59,681 nt of DNA from Diplocloster modestus (GTDB lineage Bacteria; Bacillota; Clostridia; Lachnospirales; Lachnospiraceae): contig NZ_JAHQCX010000002.1 in assembly GCF_019042245.1 (NCBI RefSeq), positions 1-59,681 on the forward strand, written 5' to 3'. Position numbers and translations under genes: made by a program. Positions 1-8,183 of this stretch are shown here, piece by piece. The notes under the pieces were generated by a model that was given only the letters and a program-made list of their open reading frames with translations, was not told the DNA's origin and searched no databases. Every line of letters begins with the position of its first letter. The stretch's first letter is position 1.

Positions 1-111
1 CTATGGCTTCCCGTCTCAAACAAAGTGGGATATTTATTCTATTATCCCATATGTTTATCCTTAACTAACTGACATTGGCCGTGAATAGTAACATAAATAG
101 AAGAATGGCAC

Positions 112-215
112 AGGAACGGATTGCAGAAGAAATGCCCAAAAGTAACGTTCTCCTAATCACTTAAAGCACGTTACTTTTGGGCCGTCTCCCAGCAGTCCGC
201 CCTTGCGCCGTTCCT
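112..215. repeat. nested hairpin element downstream of C39 peptidase gene
   Basis: A 15-bp perfect inverted repeat (GCCCAAAAGTAACGT at 134-148 with its complement at 168-182) is nested inside an outer repeat (AGGAACGG at 112-119, CCGTTCCT at 208-215). It lies just past the stop of the minus-strand peptidase gene, so it could end that transcript, although no clean T-run follows. A smaller hairpin (TGGGATA/TATCCCA) occurs near 30-52. The double nesting is more than a simple terminator needs and suggests a dispersed structured element or small RNA. Confidence 0.6.
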
Positions 216-237
216 CTCCTGCCCTCGAATATCCTAA

Positions 238-1203
238 TCAATAGGAATAAGCCCAAAGATTTTTAATCTGAGATTTAATATCCGCATATTTCCACGTTTT
301 TTGGCTCCGGCTCGGACTGTTTGGATCATTCACTGTGATTTCGCCGTTCTTGAAACCGGTTAACACGATAAAGTGTCCGGAGGTTGTAAAATCACCGGGG
401 CGCATGCTGCAAATCACTGCCTGCCCTTTTCCAAGCACATTTCGCAAAACATCCTCATCCAGCGGAATCTCACGAGCCCGAATCCCAAGCTTCTGTGCTC
501 CTGTTGTCATCAGCTCCCAGGTGGTGCCGTATTGGGGATCGATATATCCCTGGGACTGGCTGAATTCCGCTACTTTTTGAGGGTTCATATCCGTTTGTCC
601 CGTCAGGCCCACGACCACCATGGACAGACAGGTGGGCCCGCACCCGTCCATTCCGATCATTCCGTCGTCTCCATATGCATGATATCCCCAGCGCTCATCC
701 CACTGTAAAAATAAGGGAATCTTACCCTGCTCATAATCCTTCGATATGTCTATGCGGCTGCTGTCCAAAATCTGGTCCTTTTTTTCCGGATAATCCAGAA
801 CAAAATCGATCGTTTCCGGATATTTTAGTACAAGCTCCAGCATCTCCTGCGGATACAGACCTGGGTCCAGAAGAATGTCTTTTATCTTTGGCTCTTCATC
901 CAGCAAATCTTCCAGCTGCCCAACCAGTTCCGGATCCACCGTCACCCTGGGCTGCGTGACATTCTCGGAATTCGTCTGGACCGCCACCGGCTCAAACGCT
1001 TCTGCCTGCACATGACTGCTTTCCTGCGTCTCCTGGGCCTCCAGCTGATTCGTCCACTTGTGAATTACGGTTATAATCAAGAACATCGCAACACAGGCCA
1101 GTCCTAATTTTCTCAATATCAGAATACGTCTGCGGCGGCGTCTCCTCTTTTTTTTCTCAATCAGCATTTTCTTTCTCCTGATTGCTTCTCTGTTATCTCC
1201 CAT
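238..1203 (-). CDS. membrane-anchored C39-family cysteine peptidase
   Basis: A predicted papain-like C39_2-type peptidase of 321 residues, acting outside the cell. The N-terminus is very basic (a run of Lys/Arg followed by a hydrophobic segment, GLACVAMFLIITVI), giving a signal anchor. The spacer is acidic and glutamine-rich, and the C-terminal half holds the peptidase domain. The nucleophile is in GCGPTCLSMVV, the histidine in SGHFIVLTGF and the third residue near VNDPN. The start at 1203 is chosen because AGAGAGG lies 8 nt upstream; an upstream ATG at 1272 sits almost at the predicted transcription start. Such proteins in Clostridia are usually unlinked to bacteriocins, and no peptide or ABC partner is adjacent. 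Substrate is unknown. Confidence 0.85.
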   Translation of the reverse strand: MGDNREAIRRKKMLIEKKKRRRRRRRILILRKLGLACVAMFLIITVIHKWTNQLEAQETQESSHVQAEAFEPVAVQTNSENVTQPRVTVDPELVGQLEDLLDEEPKIKDILLDPGLYPQEMLELVLKYPETIDFVLDYPEKKDQILDSSRIDISKDYEQGKIPLFLQWDERWGYHAYGDDGMIGMDGCGPTCLSMVVVGLTGQTDMNPQKVAEFSQSQGYIDPQYGTTWELMTTGAQKLGIRAREIPLDEDVLRNVLGKGQAVICSMRPGDFTTSGHFIVLTGFKNGEITVNDPNSPSRSQKTWKYADIKSQIKNLWAYSY

Positions 1204-1280
1204 CCCTGTACCTCTCTGATTCATTCGACAATCTTTTCCATGTCGGTTGCGCCCGAGACAAAAAACGTGCAATTATTTTT

Positions 1281-1286
1281 ATTATA
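1281..1286 (-). promoter_or_regulatory. -10 box of the C39 peptidase gene
   Basis: A perfect minus-strand TATAAT lies about 78 nt ahead of the chosen start codon. No good -35 box is seen 16-18 nt upstream, so this is a tentative call. Confidence 0.4.
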
Positions 1287-1402
1287 TCCCTTTTCCGACA
1301 TTTTTTCCGAAAGATTTTCTTAACTTTTCTTTTCTAACGGTATTTTAGCATGGCAATGTATCAGGTTTGTATCAAATTGACTGAAAATTAATATTTTTGG
1401 CA

Positions 1403-1430
1403 TAAAATAAGCCTGCATTCCTAGCAGGCA
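1403..1430 (-). terminator. terminator of the GNAT gene
   Basis: On the minus strand GCCTGC, a 7-nt loop and GCAGGC are followed by TTATTTTATG. It starts about 40 nt past the stop codon of the acetyltransferase gene. Confidence 0.6.
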
Positions 1431-1468
1431 GTTTCTGTTCGCTTTTTTGAGAATGTTGGAGGAAGCAT

Positions 1469-2038
1469 TTACATATACAATTTTATAATATCATTTATCT
1501 TTTCTTCTGTCATTTCATGCACCGGCCGTATCGGTTCCGGATTTGAGCTGTAAGGAGCGATCGCTTTTTCAAACCATGTTACGTCATACCATTTCCCACA
1601 TTTATACCCTGTATGGTGGTAAGTCCCAAGCGGCTTGAAGCCCAGGCTCAAATGCAGCCGCTCACTTTTCACATTCGGTACGGTGACCCCTCCATATACT
1701 GTCCTTATCCCCTGCAATCTTAATATCTCCATTAGAATCAAATACAGCTTCTTTCCCAAGCCCTTTGAAGTATAAGCACTGTCAATATAAACCGACAATT
1801 CCGCGTTCCACTGATAAGCTTCCCGCTCCATCTGCCTATGCGCATAGGCATACCCGATTATTTTCCCGCCTTCTTCACATACCAGGTAAGGATAATCACG
1901 GGTTATACCTGCTATACGGACTGCAAATTCACTGGCCGCAGGAAGAACACACTCAAAAGTAATCGGTGTATCTATATACTGCGCATAGATCTTCAGCAGC
2001 GCCTGGTTGTCCGATACCGTCGCTAACCGGATTTTCAT
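1469..2038 (-). CDS. GNAT acetyltransferase, phosphinothricin acetyltransferase-like
   Basis: A 189-residue protein with the layout of the Pat/Bar branch of GNAT acetyltransferases. It opens with MKIRLATVSDNQALLKIY, and the acetyl-CoA binding strand-loop-helix includes SKGLGKKLYLILMEILR (about 90-107). Near 125-150 are the features HLSLGFKPLGTYHHTGYK typical of that branch. It should transfer acetyl from acetyl-CoA to a small amine in the cytosol; members act on methionine sulfone/sulfoximine analogues as well as phosphinothricin. A purine-rich ribosome site (AAGGGGGAG) precedes the ATG. It has its own terminator and is separated from MazG by about 130 nt. The natural substrate cannot be read from the sequence. 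Confidence 0.85.
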   Translation of the reverse strand: MKIRLATVSDNQALLKIYAQYIDTPITFECVLPAASEFAVRIAGITRDYPYLVCEEGGKIIGYAYAHRQMEREAYQWNAELSVYIDSAYTSKGLGKKLYLILMEILRLQGIRTVYGGVTVPNVKSERLHLSLGFKPLGTYHHTGYKCGKWYDVTWFEKAIAPYSSNPEPIRPVHEMTEEKINDIIKLYM

Positions 2039-2165
2039 CTTTTGTCTCCCCCTTCCCGGATCCTATTCATATTTTCACTGAAGCTGCCGCCGTTTATCCA
2101 TCTGACCAAAAAATCCACTGCTTTGTCTGGTTGTAAATCTGGATATACCCAGGCGGATCCTGTTA

Positions 2166-2522
2166 TTACTCATATTCCGTATATTTCAGATTCTTCCCCC
2201 TAGCCAGTTCAGCCGGATATTTTTTCCTGTTCTTTTCGATCTTGCGGACCAGGGCCTGTTCCAGATCAATCCCGTTTTTTTGCGCGAAGCGAAGCAGAAA
2301 AAAGAAGACATCCGCGGTCTCATCCTCGATGCGTTCCCGCATCTTCGGCGACCCGAACATATCCTGCATCTGTTCCTCAGTTTGAAATCGGAACAGCTCC
2401 AACAGCTCATTTGCCTCTGTCGATAATCCGATCGCCAGTTCCTTAGGATTGTGAAATTGATCCCAGTCACGCTCCTCACAGAAATTTTTCACCAGTTCTT
2501 TCAGTCGTTCTATTTCTTTCAT
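2166..2522 (-). CDS. MazG-like nucleotide pyrophosphohydrolase
   Basis: A 118-residue all-alpha NTP pyrophosphatase of the MazG/RS21-C6 (dCTPase-like) type. The metal-binding ExxE (E36, E39) and ExxD (E68, D71) motifs are both present, which is the signature of the fold. These enzymes hydrolyse non-canonical or excess dNTPs to the monophosphate and pyrophosphate in the cytosol. AGGAGG lies ahead of the ATG. It sits just downstream of the asnS-asnA terminator, so it is probably a separate transcript. Confidence 0.9.
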   Translation of the reverse strand: MKEIERLKELVKNFCEERDWDQFHNPKELAIGLSTEANELLELFRFQTEEQMQDMFGSPKMRERIEDETADVFFFLLRFAQKNGIDLEQALVRKIEKNRKKYPAELARGKNLKYTEYE

Positions 2523-2550
2523 TTTCGCCGCCTCCTATTGTTTCTATAGA

Positions 2551-2602
2551 ATAAAAAAGAAGGGCTCCAAAAACCGAATATCAGCTTTTGGAACTCCCTT
2601 TC
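2551..2602 (-). terminator. terminator of the asnS-asnA operon
   Basis: Immediately past the asnA stop a long imperfect hairpin forms on the minus strand (AAGAAAGGGA with its partner, then TTCCAAAA/TTTTGGA). It ends in TTTTTTATTC, a clear Rho-independent terminator. Confidence 0.85.
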
Positions 2603-3613
2603 TTACAGCAGATTCACTCCGCGTGATTTCGCATATTCCCAGATATCATCCGGCCAGATCGAGGACTGTACTTCTCCGATATGTGCCTTGCGCAGGTAAA
2701 ACATGCAGATTCTGGACTGTCCGATCCCCCCGCCTACCGTATAAGGCAGTTCGTGGTTCAGCAATGCTTTCTGGAATGGGAGCCCGGCCCGGTCCATGCA
2801 GTCTGCCTCTTCAAGCTGGGAGAGCAAGGTTTCCTCATCCACACGGATTCCCATGGAAGACAATTCCAGCGCGATATCCAGTACCGGGTAATACACAATA
2901 ATATCCCCGTTTAACTTCCAGTCATCATAGTCGGGCGCTCTTCCGTCGTGCTTCTCCCCAGACTTCAGCTGTCCGCCGATCTGCATGATGAATACTGCAC
3001 CGAACTCCTTCGCTACATTATATTCTCTCTCTTTTCCCGTGCAGTCAGGATACCGGTCCTCCAACTCCTGGGAGGTAACGAACGTGATCTCCTCCGGCAG
3101 GAAACATTCCACATAGCTGTAACGGTTGGCAATATATTTTTCCGTGACGCGCAGCGCTTCGTACACCGACTTTACCACATTCTGAAGTGTTTCCGTCGTG
3201 CGGTCGCTTTTATCAATAATCTTTTCCCAATCCCACTGGTCCACGAAAATCGAATGAATATTGTCTGTCTCCTCGTCCCGGCGGATGGCATTCATATCCG
3301 TATAAAGTCCCTCACCCATCTGGAAACCGTAGCGTTTCAGCGCCAGCCGTTTCCACTTGGCCAGAGAATGTACAATCTCTGCCTCAGCGTCCCCCCGCTC
3401 CTTGATCCCAAACTTCACGGGGCGCTCCACTCCGTTTAAATTATCATTCAGTCCGGATTCCGGCAGCACGAACAGCGGTGCAGATACCCGGCGCAGATTC
3501 AGCTGTGTCGCCAGCTCCCGCTGAAAGAAATCCTTCACCCTCTTAATCGCGATCTCTGTCGCCTTAATATCTAAAAGCGGCTGGTACCCCTCCGGTATTA
3601 CTATCTTACTCAT
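2603..3613 (-). CDS. asnA: aspartate--ammonia ligase (asparagine synthetase A)
   Basis: AsnA of 336 residues, close to the usual 330. It makes asparagine from aspartate, ammonia and ATP through an aspartyl-adenylate, using a class II tRNA-synthetase-like fold. Family landmarks are LNLRRVSAPLFV near the N-terminus, the VGGGIGQSRICMFYL motif near the C-terminus, and FVDQWDWEKII in the middle. The start at ATG 3613 is preferred over the in-frame TTG 6 nt upstream. It lies 13-19 nt after asnS, so the cell couples asparagine synthesis to asparaginyl-tRNA charging in one operon. Confidence 0.97.
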   Translation of the reverse strand: MSKIVIPEGYQPLLDIKATEIAIKRVKDFFQRELATQLNLRRVSAPLFVLPESGLNDNLNGVERPVKFGIKERGDAEAEIVHSLAKWKRLALKRYGFQMGEGLYTDMNAIRRDEETDNIHSIFVDQWDWEKIIDKSDRTTETLQNVVKSVYEALRVTEKYIANRYSYVECFLPEEITFVTSQELEDRYPDCTGKEREYNVAKEFGAVFIMQIGGQLKSGEKHDGRAPDYDDWKLNGDIIVYYPVLDIALELSSMGIRVDEETLLSQLEEADCMDRAGLPFQKALLNHELPYTVGGGIGQSRICMFYLRKAHIGEVQSSIWPDDIWEYAKSRGVNLL

Positions 3614-3632
3614 CCTCAAAAATCCTCTCTAT

Positions 3633-5024
3633 TTATAGTTCGCAGTTATTTACGGTTCTGGGGAACGGGATTACGTCCCGGATATTACCCATACCGGTGA
3701 TATACATCACACATCTCTCGAATCCCAATCCAAAGCCGGCATGTCTGGCTGATCCATATTTGCGCAGATCCAGGTAGAAATCATAATCCTCTTTATTCAG
3801 GCCCAATTCCTCCATTCTGCCCACCAGCTTGTCGTAGTCATCCTCTCTCTGGCTTCCGCCGATGATCTCCCCGATCCCCGGTACCAGGCAGTCCATAGCG
3901 GCCACTGTCTTCTGGTCGTCATTCAGTTTCATATAGAAAGCCTTAATCTCCTTCGGATAATCCGTGACGAATACCGGACGGCCGAACTCTTTCTCCGTCA
4001 GGAAGCGCTCATGCTCGGTCTGCAGGTCGCAGCCCCAGGATACCTTATATTCGAACTCTTCATTATGCTTTTCCAATATTTCCACAGCCTGTGTATAGGT
4101 CACATGGGCGAAATCCGAGGATGCCACATGCTGAAGGCGTTCCAACAGCCCTTTGTCCACGAACTGGTTGAAAAAAGCCATCTCCTCCGGCGCATGTTCC
4201 AGCACATAATTGATCACATACTTCAGCATACTTTCCGCCAGAATCATATCATCCTGGAGATCGGCAAAAGCCATCTCCGGCTCGATCATCCAGAACTCCG
4301 CCGCATGTCTCGTCGTATTGGAGTTCTCCGCCCGGAACGTAGGCCCGAAAGTATAAATGTTCTTAAAAGCCATCGCATAGGTCTCCCCGTTCAGCTGTCC
4401 GCTGACCGTCAGATTCGTGGGCTTTCCAAAGAAGTCATCTTTAAAATCAATGCTCCCGTCTTCCGCATGAGGCACATGATCCAGATCCAGTGTGGTGACC
4501 TGGAACATCTCTCCTGCTCCCTCACAGTCACTGCCGGTAATCAGGGGCGTATGCACATAGACAAAATCCCGTTCCTGGAAAAATTTATGAATCGCATAAG
4601 CAATCAAAGACCTGACCCGAAATACCGCCTGGAATGTATTCGTCCGGGGTCGCAAATGCGAGATAGTCCTCAGATATTCAAAAGAATGGCGCTTCTTCTG
4701 AAGCGGATAATCCGGAGCGGAATTACCCTCCACACAGACAACGCTTGCCTGTATCTCAAACGGCTGCTTCGCCTGGGGCGTGGCCGTAAGAATTCCCTTT
4801 ACAATGACAGCAGCCCCCACATTAAGCCTGGAGATCTCCCCAAAATTGTCAAGCGCATCCCCATACACGATCTGCAGCGGTTCAAAAAAGGTACCGTCAT
4901 TTATCACCAGGAACCCAAAAGTCTTGGAATCTCTTTTGCTTCTGAGCCATCCCCCAACTGTTACTTCTTTCCCAATATATTCAGATTCATTCCTGTATAG
5001 TTCTTTAATATTCACTAATTCCAT
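3633..5024 (-). CDS. asnS: asparagine--tRNA ligase
   Basis: A class II asparaginyl-tRNA synthetase of 463 residues. An OB-fold anticodon-binding domain covers roughly 1-110 ([19 protein letters not shown]). The catalytic core follows, with motif 2 around [21 protein letters not shown] and motif 3 at [13 protein letters not shown] near the C-terminus. It charges tRNA-Asn in the cytosol. ATG 5024 has AAGGAG at the right distance and a promoter 40 nt upstream; a longer frame to 5093 would run through the promoter and is rejected. No T-box was found, so asparagine control may be elsewhere. Confidence 0.97.
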   Translation of the reverse strand: MELVNIKELYRNESEYIGKEVTVGGWLRSKRDSKTFGFLVINDGTFFEPLQIVYGDALDNFGEISRLNVGAAVIVKGILTATPQAKQPFEIQASVVCVEGNSAPDYPLQKKRHSFEYLRTISHLRPRTNTFQAVFRVRSLIAYAIHKFFQERDFVYVHTPLITGSDCEGAGEMFQVTTLDLDHVPHAEDGSIDFKDDFFGKPTNLTVSGQLNGETYAMAFKNIYTFGPTFRAENSNTTRHAAEFWMIEPEMAFADLQDDMILAESMLKYVINYVLEHAPEEMAFFNQFVDKGLLERLQHVASSDFAHVTYTQAVEILEKHNEEFEYKVSWGCDLQTEHERFLTEKEFGRPVFVTDYPKEIKAFYMKLNDDQKTVAAMDCLVPGIGEIIGGSQREDDYDKLVGRMEELGLNKEDYDFYLDLRKYGSARHAGFGLGFERCVMYITGMGNIRDVIPFPRTVNNCEL

Positions 5025-5064
5025 TACGAAACTCCTTTTCCCTATATTTTCCACCATAAATTGA

Positions 5065-5093
5065 ATTATATAATAGACCCTGCAATAATTCAA
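5065..5093 (-). promoter_or_regulatory. promoter of asnS-asnA
   Basis: On the minus strand TTGAAT at 5093-5088 and a perfect TATAAT at 5070-5065 are separated by exactly 17 nt. The predicted 5' leader is only about 34 nt, which leaves no room for a T-box. Confidence 0.8.
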
Positions 5094-5132
5094 GGTGGAA
5101 GTTGTAGAAAAAGGGGAAGAGGGCCGCCGCTT

Positions 5133-5957
5133 TCACCTTGCCCCATGCACATCATAGTAAAAAGCATATTGTTGAAGAACGCCCGCGAACCCCCGATAGC
5201 GGTTCAATGGAAATCCGGAAGGGTAGTGGGTCAGAACAACCTTGCGGATATGGGTATCCACGGGAAAGGCATCGATGTGATGCAGGGCAAACAGGCAGAC
5301 GCACTCCGCCACTTTGACACCAACCCCGTAACACTTCATAAGTTCGTCTTTGGCTTCCTCATATTTTAGATTCTGTATAGCGTACAGGTCTATGGCCCCT
5401 TCTTCTACCATTCCGGCAGTCTTGAGGATGTATTTACTCCGGTATCCCAGGTTACAGCTGTCAAGAGCCTCATCCCGCAGACCTCCGAGAACGGAAGGGG
5501 TTGGAAAAGTCCAGTAGGATTCACCGCGGAAATTTTCTTTGCATTCCCCGAATTGGATACACAGGGATTCCACACACTTTTTGATTCTGGGGATATTGTT
5601 TTGCTGGGAAATGATAAATGTAATCAGGGTCTCCCAGAGCTCCTGGCGCAGGATGCGGATTCCGCCTCCGAAATCTATAGCCGTGCGCATATAGTCATCT
5701 GCTGGATCGACGCTTGCTTTCATCCCTGCATAATCGGTGTCCAGATCAAAATAGCGGCGCCATATACTTTCAAATTCCTGCGCGGTGCAGGAAAAAGTGA
5801 TGTCACTGCCCTGCTGGCTTATTTCAAGATAACGGCCCCCTGCGATTAACGAGAAGGAGCCGTCTTGTCTTTCGTTTAAACGGAAACACTGTCCGGATTC
5901 TGCTGTCTGCCGGATATCGAAATCCGGTATGCTTTTTGTAATCATTTTTTCTTTCAT
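5133..5957 (-). CDS. 8-oxoguanine DNA glycosylase-type HhH-GPD protein
   Basis: A 274-residue base-excision repair glycosylase. The N-terminal part resembles OGG_N (TAESGQCFRL near 18-27). The rest is the HhH-GPD fold, with the hairpin-helix segment around 205-222 carrying the Schiff-base lysine K215 and the catalytic aspartate D234 in FPVDTHIRKV. SQQNNIPRIKKCVE near 118-130 is typical. It would remove 8-oxoguanine or alkylated bases and nick the backbone. Two ATGs 12 nt apart (5957, 5945) are possible; neither has a strong ribosome site. Confidence 0.88.
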   Translation of the reverse strand: MKEKMITKSIPDFDIRQTAESGQCFRLNERQDGSFSLIAGGRYLEISQQGSDITFSCTAQEFESIWRRYFDLDTDYAGMKASVDPADDYMRTAIDFGGGIRILRQELWETLITFIISQQNNIPRIKKCVESLCIQFGECKENFRGESYWTFPTPSVLGGLRDEALDSCNLGYRSKYILKTAGMVEEGAIDLYAIQNLKYEEAKDELMKCYGVGVKVAECVCLFALHHIDAFPVDTHIRKVVLTHYPSGFPLNRYRGFAGVLQQYAFYYDVHGAR

Positions 5958-5993
5958 TTCTTTTTTTATTTGGTCTGTCTTTTTATTTCGTCT

Positions 5994-6100
5994 TATTTTT
6001 TATAGCTATGAGCACTTAGCGCCGTATTTTGGCGCTTACGTGCGATGCATGAAAAATAGTCAGCGAGGCTTTTTCGAGCGCTACTATTTTTTATAGCTAT
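5994..6100 (+). repeat. dispersed structured repeat family 1, copy A
   Basis: A roughly 105-nt element with the same left end, central hairpin and right end as 15121-15235, and partly as 59583-59681. It holds a hairpin AGCGCC/GGCGCT within GCAC..GTGC, then a second hairpin formed by AAAAATAGT and ACTATTTTT. This copy is bounded by a 16-bp direct repeat, TATTTTTTATAGCTAT, at 5994-6009 and 6085-6100. It lies between the starts of the glycosylase gene and the end of dhaM and may serve as the dhaM terminator. Confidence 0.8.
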
Positions 6101-6109
6101 TTGCCATAC

Positions 6110-6490
6110 CTAAAATTTCTTAGTTGTCTTTACTTCCTGGAGAGCTGCCAGAATGCTGTCCAGATCCATACCGGAGGCCGCACAGATCGTGGCCTGTACC
6201 GCGCCTTCTACCAGCGGGCAGTCGGCCATCCGGATCTTCCTGCCTTCCATGGCTTCTATAACCATCTCCGTGGTCATAACTGCGCTGCCCAGATCCATCA
6301 GGATAAGGACACCATCATTCGAATACACGGACTCGACTGCTGCATGTATTTTTTCAAAACTGGTCCCAAAGGACCCATCCCCGAGGCCGCCGGCGCACGC
6401 TACTTTGGCGTCCGGCGCCATTACTGCGGTGAATTCGGCGATGCTGTCGGCCAGATGGAGACTGTGGGATACGATTACTACTCCAACCAT
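6110..6490 (-). CDS. dhaM: PTS-dependent dihydroxyacetone kinase, phosphotransferase subunit DhaM
   Basis: A 126-residue protein consisting only of the EIIA-Man-like domain. The phosphorylated histidine is H9 in VVIVSHS, matching the known active-site position of DhaM. GGLGDGSFGTS and LMDLGSAVMTTEM are family motifs. It takes phosphate from HPr of the PTS and passes it to the ADP bound in DhaL. It lacks the HPr and EI-like extensions found in some enteric DhaM proteins, as is usual in Firmicutes. It is the last gene of the dhaK-dhaL-dhaM cluster, 25 nt after dhaL, with AGAGGAG ahead of the ATG. Confidence 0.94.
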   Translation of the reverse strand: MVGVVIVSHSLHLADSIAEFTAVMAPDAKVACAGGLGDGSFGTSFEKIHAAVESVYSNDGVLILMDLGSAVMTTEMVIEAMEGRKIRMADCPLVEGAVQATICAASGMDLDSILAALQEVKTTKKF

Positions 6491-6515
6491 GTTCTTTCTC
6501 CTCTACAAACTTCCT

Positions 6516-7139
6516 CTAAAACATCGATGCAATGGTTTCCAGCATATAAGCGAAGGAAGTAGCTCCGGGATCCTGATGGCCCACGCTTCGCTCACCCAGA
6601 TAACTGGCTCTGCCCTTGGTAGCTATCATATCTTTCGTTCCTTCTACGCCATCCCATGCCGCTATTACGCCTGCTTTCAGAACGGCCTGGATCTGCGCGT
6701 TTCCCGCTGCTTCCGCCTCCATGGCGTCCATGGCCGGCAGCATCGAATCCAGCATAGTCTTTTCCCCTGCACCGGCTCTGCCGCGCATCTGGACTGCTTC
6801 CACTCCCGTCCGCATGGCTTCCAGAAAATCAGACAGATCCATGTCCTCCTTTCCCGTCATCGCCGCGCCGGCTTTCATGAATGCGGAACCGTATAAGGGG
6901 CCTGAGGCACCTCCCACTGTGGAGACCAGCGTCATTCCCACTGTCTTTAATATGCTTCCGATATCTTTATCGGCCAGGGCCGGCAGCTTCTTCTCCACTG
7001 CTTCGAATCCCCGGGCCATGTTTATCCCGTGATCACTGTCACCGATCGCGGCGTCCAGCCGGGTAAGATACTCTTTCTCTTCTGTCATCTTATATCCGAT
7101 CTGCAAAAGAACAGCAGTCAGTTTTTTCCCATCAACCAT
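6516..7139 (-). CDS. dhaL: dihydroxyacetone kinase ADP-binding subunit DhaL
   Basis: A 207-residue all-helical nucleotide-binding subunit. The Mg-ADP binding aspartates are in AAIGDSDHGINMARGF near 30-45, and GGASGPLYGSAFMKAG (about 78-93) forms the nucleotide pocket. ADP stays bound and is rephosphorylated by DhaM, then gives phosphate to the ketose held by DhaK. The gene overlaps the dhaK stop by 8 nt (ATGGTTGA), with GGAGG inside the dhaK end, so translation is coupled. Confidence 0.95.
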   Translation of the reverse strand: MVDGKKLTAVLLQIGYKMTEEKEYLTRLDAAIGDSDHGINMARGFEAVEKKLPALADKDIGSILKTVGMTLVSTVGGASGPLYGSAFMKAGAAMTGKEDMDLSDFLEAMRTGVEAVQMRGRAGAGEKTMLDSMLPAMDAMEAEAAGNAQIQAVLKAGVIAAWDGVEGTKDMIATKGRASYLGERSVGHQDPGATSFAYMLETIASMF

Positions 7140-8142
7140 GTATCTTGCCTCCGATCTCCTTCCAGGCAGGCGTATCCGCCTTAGAATCCAAAAGTTCTTT
7201 CAGTTGGTCATCCAATTTCAACAGGGAAATAGAAAAGCCCTGCATTTCAATGGATGTCATGTACTCTCCTACATAGGTACGGTACACGCGGATCCCCTTA
7301 TCCTTCAGGACATCCGCTACATGGTTATGTATAATATACAGTTCCATCAAGGGAGTCGCGCCGGCGCCGTTAATCATCACAGCCACTTCGGAGCCTGTGT
7401 AGTCAATGTCGGCCAGGATCTGATCCAGCAGCAGGTCCGCGGTATCATCTGCAGTCCTTATCTCATCCCTGTGGGTCCCGGGCTCTCCATGGATCCCGAT
7501 ACCGACTTCCATCTCATTTTCTGAGAGTGTAAATCCCGGATTACCGGCCGCAGGTACCGTACAGGGCGCGATCGCCGCCCCCATGGTCCTGACATTGTCT
7601 ATCACTTTTAAAGCTGCTGCTTTTACCTCCGGCAGAGCGGCTCCCTGTTCCGCCAAAGCCCCTGCGATCTTATGTACGAATACAGTTCCGGCTACCCCCC
7701 GGCGGCCCACCGTATATAGGCTGTCCTTTACCGCCACGTCATCATTGGTGATCACATGTTCCACCTGGATTCCTTCCATCTGGGCCATCTCCTCGCCCAT
7801 CTCAAAGTTCATGACATCCCCGGTATAGTTTTTGACGATCAGCAGGACGCCCGCTTCTGTAGCCACTTCCTTTATCGCCTCATAGATCTGGTCCGGTGTC
7901 GGCGATGTAAACACTGTTCCCGCCACCGCGGCATCCAGCATGCCCTCTCCCACATAACCTCCGTGTGCCGGCTCGTGCCCGCTGCCGCCGCCGCTGACCA
8001 ATGCGACTTTTCCCTCTTTTTTTGCCGCGCGGACCACCACATTACCGCAGTCCAGTTTTTTCAGATACTGTGGATAAGCTTTCACCATCCCCTGAATCAT
8101 CTGCTCTTCCACAAGATCTACGTCATTGATAAATTTCTTCAT
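7132..8142 (-). CDS. dhaK: dihydroxyacetone kinase substrate-binding subunit DhaK
   Basis: A 336-residue DhaK. The substrate-binding glycine loop is SGGGSGHEPAHGGYVG (about 50-65), and H218 in GIGIHGEPG is the histidine that forms a covalent hemiaminal with the ketose carbonyl. Start at 8142 is set by GGAGGG 9 nt upstream. Known DhaK proteins phosphorylate dihydroxyacetone; relatives in polyol operons act on erythrulose-type ketoses. The two dehydrogenases upstream in this operon suggest the ketose is made from a polyol or a sugar phosphate in the same pathway. No glycerol dehydrogenase of the classical family is present. Confidence 0.95.
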   Translation of the reverse strand: MKKFINDVDLVEEQMIQGMVKAYPQYLKKLDCGNVVVRAAKKEGKVALVSGGGSGHEPAHGGYVGEGMLDAAVAGTVFTSPTPDQIYEAIKEVATEAGVLLIVKNYTGDVMNFEMGEEMAQMEGIQVEHVITNDDVAVKDSLYTVGRRGVAGTVFVHKIAGALAEQGAALPEVKAAALKVIDNVRTMGAAIAPCTVPAAGNPGFTLSENEMEVGIGIHGEPGTHRDEIRTADDTADLLLDQILADIDYTGSEVAVMINGAGATPLMELYIIHNHVADVLKDKGIRVYRTYVGEYMTSIEMQGFSISLLKLDDQLKELLDSKADTPAWKEIGGKIHG

Positions 8143-8183
8143 GATTTTGATCCCTCCATAATACATTCTTGCGCCGGATTATC

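Noticed and set aside
4011..5000. Long open frame on the plus strand inside asnS
   Set aside because: A shadow frame: no ribosome site or recognisable domain, and the opposite strand carries a fully conserved AsnS.
5025..5132. Asparagine T-box riboswitch ahead of asnS
   Set aside because: GGTGGAA occurs near 5094-5099, but the leader from the clear promoter is only about 34 nt and no antiterminator fold is present.
5994..6100. Family-1 repeat as an insertion sequence with target-site duplication
   Set aside because: The 16-bp direct repeat is partly lost in copy B and the element encodes nothing. A non-autonomous element or structured RNA is all that can be claimed.
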